30,653 nucleotides of DNA from Ruminococcoides intestinihominis (GTDB lineage: Bacteria > Bacillota > Clostridia > Oscillospirales > Acutalibacteraceae), in contig NZ_JBBMEY010000023.1 in assembly GCF_040096285.1 (NCBI RefSeq), positions 1 through 30,653 on the forward strand, read 5' to 3'. Positions within the stretch are counted from its first letter, which is position 1, and every line of letters starts with the position of its first letter. The position numbers were made by a program, and so were the translations under genes. Below are positions 7,040 to 14,308 of this stretch, piece by piece. The notes below the pieces were generated by a model that saw only the letters and a list, made by a program, of their open reading frames with translations, was not told the origin of the DNA and made no database searches.

Positions 7040-7988
7040 TGTTAGCAAGTGGAACGGTGACATTGACTACACCGGTGTAAAATCAATAGGTATTAACAAT
7101 GTAATTATTCAATGTGGTTACGGAATGGAAAGTAATCAGAAAGACCCATATTTTGATAAAAATTATAGAAAAGCAAAAGAAAATAAAATGCGTGTTGGTG
7201 TGTATCACTACAGTTATGCAAAATCAGTTAATGAAGCAAGAAAAGAGGCAAACACCTGCCTAAAATGGATTAAAGGTAAGGACCTTGACTTACCGATTTA
7301 TATAGATATGGAAGAAGAGAATTTGACCTATTTAGGCAAAGAAATTCTAACTAAAATTGCAATTGAATTTTGCAAAGTAATTGAAAAATCCGGATATACT
7401 GCCGGTGTATATGCCAATGCAAATTGGTTCAAGAATTATTTAAATTATAATGAAATCAAGAAAAATTACAGCATTTGGCTTGCACAATATGGAGATAAAA
7501 AAGATTTTAGTTGTGACATTTGGCAATACACTTCGCAAGGTAAAATCAGAAAAAATGCAAGTAACTTTGATATGAACTATATCTATAAAAATCCTGTTAT
7601 TTATGTAACAGTGAAGAAGAAAACAGGACTTTATAAATATGGATACAGAGATTATATTACCGGAACAAGTAAAGTAAAAAGAACTGTTGAGAAAGGAACA
7701 AAGCTAAAATGGATTTATGACGATATGTACGGTTGGTCAAAAGTACAGTATCAAGGAAAGGATTATTTCGTTACAAATTCTGTTCTAAACAGAAGTAGCC
7801 TTTCAACATTTCCTAAGGAAGTTTTGAAAAAAAACACCAAGGTATATGTAATTAAAAATAACAAAATCAAGAAATCAAAAGTTTTAAGAAAAGGTAAAAA
7901 AGTAACACTTGTGTGTACCTTTGAAAATGGTAAATTCAAGGGCTATGACTACCTTTCCTCAGGTATAAACAGATACCTGAGAAAGTAA
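7023..7988 (+). CDS. Phage-type GH25 endolysin (N-acetylmuramidase)
   Basis: The product has 321 residues. The GH25 lysozyme domain covers residues 1-200: AIDVSKWNG (Asp6), IYIDMEEE (Asp95/Glu97) and later IWLAQYGD and DIWQYTSQGKI, giving the Asp/Glu active site of Chalaropsis-type muramidases that cut MurNAc-GlcNAc bonds in peptidoglycan. Residues about 205-265 look like an SH3-type wall-binding domain (TGLYKYGYRDYITGTSKVK…YGWSKVQYQGKDYFV), and the last 55 residues look like a second, degenerate one. There is no signal peptide, so release would depend on the holin upstream, as in phage. The start overlaps the holin gene by 17 nt and has AGGAG 9 nt ahead. It is the last gene of the cassette. 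Confidence 0.92.
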   Translation: MQKAIDVSKWNGDIDYTGVKSIGINNVIIQCGYGMESNQKDPYFDKNYRKAKENKMRVGVYHYSYAKSVNEARKEANTCLKWIKGKDLDLPIYIDMEEENLTYLGKEILTKIAIEFCKVIEKSGYTAGVYANANWFKNYLNYNEIKKNYSIWLAQYGDKKDFSCDIWQYTSQGKIRKNASNFDMNYIYKNPVIYVTVKKKTGLYKYGYRDYITGTSKVKRTVEKGTKLKWIYDDMYGWSKVQYQGKDYFVTNSVLNRSSLSTFPKEVLKKNTKVYVIKNNKIKKSKVLRKGKKVTLVCTFENGKFKGYDYLSSGINRYLRK

Positions 7989-8065
7989 TTTTATAGTTAG
8001 TTTTATGTGCAATTCGTTTTTACAATAATCAAAAAAAGAAGAACAAGAATCTTTATAACAACTCT

Positions 8066-8091
8066 AAGGGGCAGTGTATTCACTGCCCCTT
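8066..8091 (+). terminator. Hairpin terminator at the end of the cassette
   Basis: AAGGGGCAGTG and CACTGCCCCTT are perfect 11-bp arms with a TATT loop. The T-rich stretch begins a few bases later (CACTATAGTTTTATC), so termination may be moderate. It separates the convergent endolysin and spore-protein genes. Confidence 0.75.
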
Positions 8092-8155
8092 CACTATAGT
8101 TTTATCTTTATTAAACTACAGTTCATTAATTCTTTATAGCTGAAATTTCGGCTTA

Positions 8156-8353
8156 TTATTTAACTGAGTTTTCGTAGCTTTCAATCATTTTCTTAACCAT
8201 ATTACCACCGATCTGACCTGCCTGACGGGATGTTAGGTCACCGTTGTAACCGTCCTTTAGGTTAACACCTACTTCTGATGCAGCTTCCATCTTTAGCTTA
8301 TTAAGAGCAGCCTTTGCTTCCGGTACATTAATCTTGTTATTTGAGTTTGACAT
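8156..8353 (-). CDS. Small acid-soluble spore protein, alpha/beta type
   Basis: A 65-residue DNA-binding spore protein. The core EAASEVGVNLKDGYNGDLTSRQAGQIGGNMVKKMI holds both conserved family blocks: the GPR protease cleavage region (MEAASEVGV) and the RQAG-x-IGG-x-MVKKMIE block. These proteins coat spore DNA, protect it from UV and heat, and are degraded at germination. The start is preceded by AGAAAGGA. It is a single-gene unit. I looked for a sigma-G promoter upstream and found none that fits well. This gene is the best evidence that the host makes spores. Confidence 0.95.
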   Translation of the reverse strand: MSNSNNKINVPEAKAALNKLKMEAASEVGVNLKDGYNGDLTSRQAGQIGGNMVKKMIESYENSVK

Positions 8354-8418
8354 ATAAATTTTTCCTTTCTTCTCAGCATATTCACTTTAAGAATTATTCA
8401 TTTATTCTATGAATATTA

Positions 8419-8439
8419 TATTCTTATAGTGAAAGAATA
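8419..8439. promoter_or_regulatory. 7-bp inverted repeat upstream of the spore protein gene
   Basis: TATTCTT (8419-8425) and AAGAATA (8433-8439) are perfect arms around ATAGTGA, about 65 nt before the spore-protein start. It may be an operator (SpoVT-like or other) or chance in AT-rich DNA. Confidence 0.3.
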
Positions 8440-8474
8440 CTGAATGTTGTTTCTTTTTCTATCTATATTTTTAA

Positions 8475-8492
8475 GCAACAATTTCTTGTTGC
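8475..8492. terminator. Hairpin between DtxR-type regulator and spore protein genes
   Basis: GCAACAA/TTGTTGC with a TTTC loop is a perfect 7-bp stem. On the minus strand it is followed by TTAAAAATAT, a poor U-tract, so it may be a secondary stop after the main terminator at 8573. Confidence 0.35.
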
Positions 8493-8572
8493 AATAGTAT
8501 TGTATGAGTATATAAACGAAATATTAAATGCAAATTTTGTTTTTTATTTTGCAAATTTTTGGGCAAAAAAAT

Positions 8573-8591
8573 AAGGACTTAAAAAGTCCTT
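8573..8591 (-). terminator. Terminator of the DtxR-type regulator gene
   Basis: AAGGACTT and AAGTCCTT form an 8-bp perfect stem with a 3-nt loop. On the minus strand it is followed by ATTTTTTTGCCC, a good U-tract, 20 nt after the stop codon. Confidence 0.8.
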
Positions 8592-8611
8592 AAATTCACA
8601 AAATAATAAAA

Positions 8612-8989
8612 TCAATTATTCTTCATCATTTTATTTGCATGGTGCTTCAGTGCAGAAAATGTTTCATCACTGATAACATGTTCAATCTTACAAGCATCAG
8701 CAGCTGCTACTTTTTCATCAACACCCAACTTTTTGAACAATGCAGTAAGTACAGTATGTCTTTCATAAGTTTTCTCAGCTACTTCCCTACCTAAATCAGT
8801 AAGAGCAAGGTGACCGTCACTGTTAGCAGTAACATAACCACCGTCTTTCAGCAGTCCCATTGCTCTACTTACGCTAGGCTTTGAGTAACCTAAGTATTCA
8901 CCAACATCTATAGAACGAACATAAGGGTGTTCTTTACTAAGTACATATATTGATTCCAGATACATTTCGCCTGATTCTTTTAGTTGCAT
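8612..8989 (-). CDS. DtxR/MntR-family metal-dependent transcription repressor
   Basis: A 125-residue protein with an N-terminal winged helix (VRSIDVGEYLGYSKPSVSRAMGLLKDGGYV…LALTDLGREVA) and a short dimerisation and metal-binding part. There is no C-terminal SH3 domain, so the length is like MntR. The metal ligands, however, look like those of the iron sensors DtxR/IdeR: Met9 (EMYLESIY), Cys100, Glu103 and His104 (ACKIEHVISDE), plus Glu12 and His78. MntR has Asp and Glu in place of Met9 and Cys100. I infer an Fe(II)-responsive repressor. AGGAGGG precedes the ATG. The neighbours are a spore protein and a secreted protein, not metal transporters, so its targets lie elsewhere. Confidence 0.92.
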   Translation of the reverse strand: MQLKESGEMYLESIYVLSKEHPYVRSIDVGEYLGYSKPSVSRAMGLLKDGGYVTANSDGHLALTDLGREVAEKTYERHTVLTALFKKLGVDEKVAAADACKIEHVISDETFSALKHHANKMMKNN

Positions 8990-9022
8990 AAATAAAAGCC
9001 CTCCTAAAATAAGGTTATATAT

Positions 9023-9051
9023 ATTTTAACATATATATATACTTTATGCAA
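9023..9051 (-). promoter_or_regulatory. Promoter of the DtxR-type regulator gene
   Basis: On the minus strand TTGCAT (9046-9051), a 17-bp spacer made of alternating TA, and TAAAAT (9023-9028) form a sigma-A type promoter about 35 nt before the start codon. GTTA…TAAC ends around the -10 region could be an operator half-site pair but are too AT-rich to call. Confidence 0.6.
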
Positions 9052-9084
9052 ACATTATTTATGCAAATTTTACTTTATATTAAC

Positions 9085-9116
9085 AAAAGCCACCTACTAT
9101 ATGATAGGTGACTTTT
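9085..9116 (-). terminator. Terminator of the secreted Big_2 protein gene
   Basis: AAAGCCACCTA and TAGGTGACTTT pair over 11 positions. The single non-matching pair is a G-U wobble only on the minus-strand RNA, which is then followed by TTTTG. It lies 12 nt after the stop of the minus-strand gene. Confidence 0.75.
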
Positions 9117-9127
9117 GATTTATAAAT

Positions 9128-10378
9128 TTACTTTACATTTACTTTTAGCTTTAGAGTTCTAACGCCGTTAACCTTAACCTTTAGATTAGCAGTACCCTTT
9201 TTCTTACCTACAATGAAAATTTCATTTGTTTCCTTAGCTTTTGCTACAAATACAATAACATTCTTTTTGTTGCCTGTGCACTTAATAGCAATGCTTGGTA
9301 CTTTGCCTTGTACTCTAACTACTGTGCTATTGCCCTTTTTTATATTAACATTAGCTTTTGATAATTTTGGTGCAGTAGTTACAGATATTTTAGTAGTAAG
9401 TTTTTTACCATTAGTTAGTGTAGCAGTAACTGTTGTATTACCCTTATTTAAACCGGTTACAACACCCTTATTGTTAACCTTTGCTACCTTATTATTAGAC
9501 ACTTTATAGCTCTTTACAGTACCATTAATCAACTTAACAGCAACATTAGCACCGGACTTTACAGAATATTTTGAACTTAAGAATCTTGCTGATGTTGGGT
9601 CATATACTTTCTTGCCATCCTTATAAGCAGTAAAGTGGATAACATTCTTGCTATCAACCTTATTTAGCAAGGAAATAACCTTAGCTATACTGATATTATC
9701 TTCATCATAACAATAACGAAGTGGCTTTACTGTATTATTCTTTACAACAAATAAACCTAAAGCATCAGGATACATTGTGTAATACTCAAAAGTATAATCA
9801 TCTAATTCCATTGTTTCAGATGATGTATCAGGATCAGGGCCTTGAGCACTACCATAAAAGATTGTATTATTACCGACTTTGCCTAAATTGATAATACCGT
9901 AGTCAGCATTACTGCTAGGATTTTTGTAGCCGACTTTTTTCATATAATTATAAAATATATCATATGGTGTTTTTTTCTTTGAGGACTCAGTTCTGTCACC
10001 ATAAACCAAATCGCTTAACAGATAGCTTGACATACTGGTAATTTCATCTGAAGATGCCAATTTATAAATTTGGTCTTTAGTTAAGTACAAATCAGCATTA
10101 GGAAGACCAAAGCAATAGTAAGAATATCTGTATTGACCTTCACCTAATATGTCATCAACAATTTTCTTGTCAATTACATTATAGGTTCTAATGCTACCTA
10201 AATCAGTAAACCAAGTATCAACATAGATTTCTTCTGTGTCAGTAGCTTCAGCTATTCTTTGCTTTAACTTATCGCTAAACTTACTTGTTACATCTTTTTC
10301 TGTTTCATCAGCCATTACAACAACCATTGTAGAAAATACCATCATAATAGCTAATGTGATTGATATTAATTTTTTCAT
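9128..10378 (-). CDS. Secreted protein with Big_2-like immunoglobulin-fold domain
   Basis: The product has 416 residues. Residues 1-24 are a Sec signal peptide (MKKLISITLAIMMVFSTMVVVMA). Residues about 30-110 (EEIYVDTWFTDLG…LYLTKDQIYKLASSDEITSMSSYL) recall the I9 inhibitor-like propeptide fold of secreted subtilases, but no protease domain follows. Residues about 270-340 form a Big_2-like repeat (SKYSVKSGANVAVKL…VSNNKVAKVNNKGVVTGLNKGNTTVTATLT), and a second basic beta-rich module follows to the end. No LPXTG or other wall anchor is visible, so it is probably secreted or held by the basic Lys-rich domains. AATTGGAGG precedes the start. Function unknown. Confidence 0.85.
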   Translation of the reverse strand: MKKLISITLAIMMVFSTMVVVMADETEKDVTSKFSDKLKQRIAEATDTEEIYVDTWFTDLGSIRTYNVIDKKIVDDILGEGQYRYSYYCFGLPNADLYLTKDQIYKLASSDEITSMSSYLLSDLVYGDRTESSKKKTPYDIFYNYMKKVGYKNPSSNADYGIINLGKVGNNTIFYGSAQGPDPDTSSETMELDDYTFEYYTMYPDALGLFVVKNNTVKPLRYCYDEDNISIAKVISLLNKVDSKNVIHFTAYKDGKKVYDPTSARFLSSKYSVKSGANVAVKLINGTVKSYKVSNNKVAKVNNKGVVTGLNKGNTTVTATLTNGKKLTTKISVTTAPKLSKANVNIKKGNSTVVRVQGKVPSIAIKCTGNKKNVIVFVAKAKETNEIFIVGKKKGTANLKVKVNGVRTLKLKVNVK

Positions 10379-10424
10379 AGAATTACCTCCAATTTTAAAT
10401 TATTAGAATTTTCTTATATAAATA

Positions 10425-10446
10425 TTATAATCTTTTAAGATTATAA
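10425..10446. promoter_or_regulatory. 22-bp palindrome upstream of the secreted Big_2 gene
   Basis: TTATAATCTT (10425-10434) and AAGATTATAA (10437-10446) are perfect 10-bp inverted repeats with a 2-nt centre. Each arm contains a -10-like TATAAT or its complement, so the element overlaps likely promoter DNA about 50 nt before the gene start. No matching -35 was found at 17 bp. It is a candidate operator for a dimeric repressor. Confidence 0.5.
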
Positions 10447-10591
10447 ATGATAGAGCAAAAATAGCTAAAATTTGGCACTTTTTTTGTGCACCACTAGATT
10501 TCTTCTAAGTATTTTTATTTAATATATACAATATCAATATACTTATTTAAACATGTTGCCAAAAGTATTTAACTAATCATACAAAAGAAAT

Positions 10592-10612
10592 ATCCCCCAT
10601 AATTTGGGGGAT
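10592..10612 (-). terminator. Terminator of the gal operon
   Basis: ATCCCCCA (10592-10599) pairs with TGGGGGAT (10605-10612) across a 5-nt loop. On the minus strand the stem is followed by ATTTCTTTTG. It lies about 110 nt beyond the galM stop and is the first GC-rich hairpin after it. Confidence 0.75.
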
Positions 10613-10662
10613 TTCTCTTTACAAGGGGTTATATAAATAAATAGGAGTTGGACATTTTATTC

Positions 10663-10682
10663 TATGAAAATCACTTTTCATA
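10663..10682 (-). other. RNA hairpin in the 3' untranslated region of the gal transcript
   Basis: TATGAAAA and TTTTCATA are perfect 8-bp arms with a TCAC loop, between galM and the GC-rich terminator. Being AT-rich and lacking a U-tract, it is more likely an mRNA-stability or processing hairpin than a terminator. Confidence 0.4.
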
Positions 10683-10719
10683 AACACACTTTATAAATAC
10701 ATTTTTAATAATGATAAAA

Positions 10720-11766
10720 TCAATTAAAAACAAACTTAGTAGTCTGCTTATACTTTTCATTTGCTTTAATAACAGTTGTAGGGAAAATATCCTGATTTAC
10801 TGCATCAGGGAAGCCCTGAGTTTCAAAGCAAATACCTGAGTTTTCTTTATATGCCTTGCTATGTTTACTTTCTGTGAGAGGTACATCAACATAGTTAGCT
10901 GAATAAATATGAACACCTTTCTGTGTTGTGTAGCACTTTAGGTTAATGCCGGTTTTCTCACCGATTAATGATGATGCAAGTACAAGGTCATCACCGTTAT
11001 GATTTAGCACAAACATATGGTCAATACCATTTGCAAGGCTAATTTGTATATCACTGCTGTTTAGAGCAGTTTCAACTTCCTTAAATTCGCTAAAGTCAAA
11101 TGGACTACCCTTAGTAGGAGTAATCTCACCTGTTGGAATTAGGCTTTTGTTAATAGGAATATAGCTTTTTGAGTTCACTTTCAGTAGGTGGTTTCTAACA
11201 CTACCACTGGTGTCACCGTTAAGGTTAAAGTAAGAATGGTTTGTCATATTACAAACAGTATCTTTGTCAGAAACTGCACCATACTCTATTGTTAAGGTAC
11301 TGTCATTGTCAAAGGTATATTTTACTTTTACCTTTAGGTTACCGGGATAACCCTCTTCACCATCAGCACTTGTCATTGTAAATACAACACTGTCATTCAC
11401 AATTTTAGTATTCCATAGCTTTCGGTTAAAACCTACATTGCCACCATGAAGATGGTTGTTGCCGTTGTTAATAGGCAAAGTATATGCCTTGCCCTTTAAA
11501 GTAAATTTACCGTTAGCAATTCTGCCACAACATCTGCCGATTGTACCACCAAAGTAAGTACCGTTATTTTCATAATCTGCAATATGCTTATAGCCTAGCA
11601 CAACATCAGTTAAGTTGTCATCCTTATCCTTAATCATTAAGGATACAATAGTTGCACCATAGTCACATACTGTTACACTTTCACCTATATTATTAACAAT
11701 AGTATATAGGTGAGTATTTTCACCTTTTGAAGTTGTTTCAAAATCCCTGATTTCTACCTTTGACAT
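10720..11766 (-). CDS. galM: Aldose 1-epimerase (galactose mutarotase)
   Basis: This enzyme interconverts beta- and alpha-galactose, feeding galactokinase. The product has 348 residues with the start at ATG 11764-11766 after CAGGTGAAAATA. A longer frame reaches to 11862 but runs back into galT and lacks a binding site. The family residues are visible: GRCCGRIANGKF, NNGNNHLHGG with the first catalytic His, NMTNHSYFNLNG with the second His, IDHMFVL, and GICFETQGFPDAVNQ with the catalytic Glu. Family length is about 340 residues. It is the last gene of the gal operon, 16 nt after galT. Confidence 0.96.
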   Translation of the reverse strand: MSKVEIRDFETTSKGENTHLYTIVNNIGESVTVCDYGATIVSLMIKDKDDNLTDVVLGYKHIADYENNGTYFGGTIGRCCGRIANGKFTLKGKAYTLPINNGNNHLHGGNVGFNRKLWNTKIVNDSVVFTMTSADGEEGYPGNLKVKVKYTFDNDSTLTIEYGAVSDKDTVCNMTNHSYFNLNGDTSGSVRNHLLKVNSKSYIPINKSLIPTGEITPTKGSPFDFSEFKEVETALNSSDIQISLANGIDHMFVLNHNGDDLVLASSLIGEKTGINLKCYTTQKGVHIYSANYVDVPLTESKHSKAYKENSGICFETQGFPDAVNQDIFPTTVIKANEKYKQTTKFVFN

Positions 11767-11782
11767 TATTTTCACCTGACTA

Positions 11783-13294
11783 TTACAATGTTTCAATAAA
11801 CTTTCTAAATGCTTTTTTGCCACTTTCGTTTCTCTTAAATACACCTGCATCTTTAAGTACATTTAAGAACACTTCACCGATTTCTTGGTGGAGAATTTCA
11901 TCAATATTTTCTTCATTGATTGAACTGTATTTCTCAGTAAATTCATTTACCCAATCAGTATGTTTACTGATTTCTTCAATACCGGAAATATCCTTACCCT
12001 TCAGAATTGCATCCTTTAGCATAGCCATTTCTTTCTTTAATCTTGATGGCAAAACTGCAAGTCCCATAACTTCAATAAGACCGATATTCTCTTTCTTAAT
12101 ATGATGTAAATTTTTGTGTGGATGGAATACACCTAATGGGTGTTCCTCAGTTGTAATATTATTTCTCAGTACAAGGTCAATTACATACTTACCATTCTTT
12201 GTGAAAACAATAGGTGTAATTGTTGAGTGTCTTTCACCGTCAGTTTCAGCAAAGATAAAACTATCTTCATCAGTATAGTTTCTCCATTTATTAAGGATAT
12301 GTTCTGAAAGTTTAATAAGACTGTCGGTATCTTCACCTGTAAGTCTGATAACTGACATAGGCCATTTTACAATTCCACATTCCACATTTTCGTAACCTGA
12401 TACGGAAAACTTTTCTTCTACATCAGCTTTATTAAGTGCAAAGTTATATCTTCCGCCTTGGAAATGTTCATGAGTTAGAATTGAACCACCAACAATAGGC
12501 AAATCGGCATTTGAACCGATAATGTAATGTGGGAACATTTTGATAAAGTCAAATAGCTTTCTAAATGTTGATGAGTCAATAACCATAGGTGTATGTTCAC
12601 CGTTAAAAACAATACAATGTTCATTGTAATAAACATATGGTGAATACTGCATATACCACTGACTGTTATCAAGTGTTATAGGAATGATTCTGTGGTTACT
12701 TCTTGCAGGATGGTTAATTCTACCGGCATAACCTTCATTCTCTTTACATAGTAAGCACTTTGGATAGCTTGATTGCTTTTGTAACTTTGCCTGAGCAATA
12801 GCCTTAGGGTCTTTCTCAGGCTTAGAAAGATTAATAGTAATATCAATGTCACCATATTCTGTGGAGGTTTTCCACTTTAAATCTTTCTTTACTCTATATC
12901 TTCTGATATAGTCGGTATCTCTGCTAAACTTATAATAATAATCAGTAGCCTTTACAGGAGAAACATTGTAGTTACTCCAAAATTCTTTAATAACTTCTGA
13001 TGGTCTTTTTACCATTGTACTCATAATTCTAACATCAAATAAGTCACGATATGTAACTGTATTCTCAGGAATTAGATTTCTTTCATAAGCATAGTCAAGT
13101 AGACCACTTAAAATTTCTTCAAGGTTACTTTCAGAGTCATCAGTAAGTTCTGCATTACTGTCATCAGGTTCATCCATCTTGTATAAATCAAGTAACTGAT
13201 TGATAGTATAGATAGTATCTTCTTTTTCTATAAGGCCTGTGTTTAGTCCATAAGAAACTAATCGTAAAATCAAACTATATAAACTTGTTTTCAT
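11783..13294 (-). CDS. galT: UDP-glucose:hexose-1-phosphate uridylyltransferase, type 2 (GalT)
   Basis: A 503-residue enzyme swapping uridylyl between UDP-glucose and galactose-1-phosphate. The length is that of the second GalT family found in Firmicutes, about 500 residues, rather than the 350-residue E. coli type. Visible marks are CLLCKENEGYAGRINHPARSNHRI, YYNEHCIVFNGEHTPM, and VGGSILTHEHFQGGRYNF, whose His-x-His-like pair should carry the covalent uridylyl intermediate, then GVFHPHKNLHHIKKENIGLIEVMG. It has GTGAGGT ahead of the ATG and begins 10 nt after the galE stop. It completes the Leloir pathway together with galK and galE. Confidence 0.96.
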   Translation of the reverse strand: MKTSLYSLILRLVSYGLNTGLIEKEDTIYTINQLLDLYKMDEPDDSNAELTDDSESNLEEILSGLLDYAYERNLIPENTVTYRDLFDVRIMSTMVKRPSEVIKEFWSNYNVSPVKATDYYYKFSRDTDYIRRYRVKKDLKWKTSTEYGDIDITINLSKPEKDPKAIAQAKLQKQSSYPKCLLCKENEGYAGRINHPARSNHRIIPITLDNSQWYMQYSPYVYYNEHCIVFNGEHTPMVIDSSTFRKLFDFIKMFPHYIIGSNADLPIVGGSILTHEHFQGGRYNFALNKADVEEKFSVSGYENVECGIVKWPMSVIRLTGEDTDSLIKLSEHILNKWRNYTDEDSFIFAETDGERHSTITPIVFTKNGKYVIDLVLRNNITTEEHPLGVFHPHKNLHHIKKENIGLIEVMGLAVLPSRLKKEMAMLKDAILKGKDISGIEEISKHTDWVNEFTEKYSSINEENIDEILHQEIGEVFLNVLKDAGVFKRNESGKKAFRKFIETL

Positions 13295-13304
13295 TGCTAA
13301 AACC

Positions 13305-14297
13305 TCACTTACTGTATCCGTTAGGATGGGTAGAATGCCACTTCCAAGCTGTACTGATAATTGTATCTAGGCTGTCATATTCAGGACACCAACCAAGAAC
13401 TTTCTTTGCCTTATCACTTGAAGCAATAAGTACTGCAGGGTCACCTGCTCTTCTACCCTCTTCAACAACTTTAATGTCCTTACCTGTAACTTCCTTTGCT
13501 TTTTCAATAACTTCTTTTACTGTAAAGCCTACACCGTTACCTAGGTTGAAAATATCACTTTTGCCACCATTAACAAGGTACTGTACTGCAAGGATATGAG
13601 CCTGTGCTAAGTCTGTAACATGGATATAATCCCTTACACAAGTGCCATCTTTAGTGTTGTAGTCTGTACCAAAAATGCTGATGTGGTCACGCTTACCGGT
13701 AGCAGTTTGTAGGATAATTGGGATTAGATGAGTTTCAGGAGAATGAGCCTCACCGATTTCACCACTAATATGAGCACCACAAGCATTGAAGTATCTTAGT
13801 GATACATAATGGAGGTTGTGAGCCTTTTCTACCCAATAGAACATTCTTTCCATTGACTTCTTTGTTTCACCGTAACAGTTAGTTGGATTAGTAGGGTCGG
13901 TTTCTAGGATAGGTGTTCTTTCAGGTTCACCATAAGTTGCAGCAGTTGAAGAAAATACAACCTTGTCAATGTTGTGAGCAACTAAAGATTGTAACAACAC
14001 CTTAGTACCGTTAAGGTTATTGTCATAGTACTTAAGTGGGTTTGTCATACTTTCACCAACTAAAGAATTAGCTGCAAAGTGAATTACTGCATCAATGTCC
14101 TTTTCATTGTCAAGAACATTGTCAATATCTTCTCTGTTTCTAAGGTCACCCTTATAAAATTTGGCATCAGGATGAACTGCCTCTATGTGACCTGTTTCCA
14201 AATTGTCAAATACAACTACACTGTGACCTTGTTCAATAAGTCTATATACTGTATGTGAGCCAATATAACCAGCTCCACCTAAAACCAAAATTTTCAT
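13305..14297 (-). CDS. galE: UDP-glucose 4-epimerase
   Basis: A 330-residue short-chain dehydrogenase/reductase-type epimerase that regenerates UDP-glucose from UDP-galactose using bound NAD. The N-terminus LVLGGAGYIGSHTVYRL holds the G-x-x-G-x-x-G NAD loop; FSSTAATYGEPERTPI and the Y-x-x-x-K pair in CYGETKKSMER form the catalytic Ser/Thr-Tyr-Lys set; LRYFNACGAH and DGTCVRDYIHVTDLAQAH are GalE signatures. AAGGAGG precedes the start. It follows galK after 11 nt. Besides galactose use it may supply UDP-galactose for surface sugars. Confidence 0.97.
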   Translation of the reverse strand: MKILVLGGAGYIGSHTVYRLIEQGHSVVVFDNLETGHIEAVHPDAKFYKGDLRNREDIDNVLDNEKDIDAVIHFAANSLVGESMTNPLKYYDNNLNGTKVLLQSLVAHNIDKVVFSSTAATYGEPERTPILETDPTNPTNCYGETKKSMERMFYWVEKAHNLHYVSLRYFNACGAHISGEIGEAHSPETHLIPIILQTATGKRDHISIFGTDYNTKDGTCVRDYIHVTDLAQAHILAVQYLVNGGKSDIFNLGNGVGFTVKEVIEKAKEVTGKDIKVVEEGRRAGDPAVLIASSDKAKKVLGWCPEYDSLDTIISTAWKWHSTHPNGYSK

Positions 14298-14308
14298 AAG
14301 TTTCCTCC

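Larger units (their letters stand above)
10379..10719. other. Intergenic region between galM and the secreted Big_2 gene
   Basis: No gene is seen. From left to right it holds a 22-bp palindrome near the Big_2 gene start (10425-10446), a terminator-like hairpin (10592-10612) and a second hairpin (10663-10682) in the 3' untranslated part of the gal transcript. No riboswitch-like conserved core was recognised. Confidence 0.6.

Noticed and set aside
4768..8091. Complete prophage
   Set aside because: No integrase, repressor, terminase, capsid or tail-tube genes and no flanking direct repeats were found; only the fibre and lysis genes are present.
11767..11862. 32-codon N-terminal extension of galM
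   Set aside because: It runs inside the 3' end of galT without a binding site, and family homology begins at the ATG of 11766.
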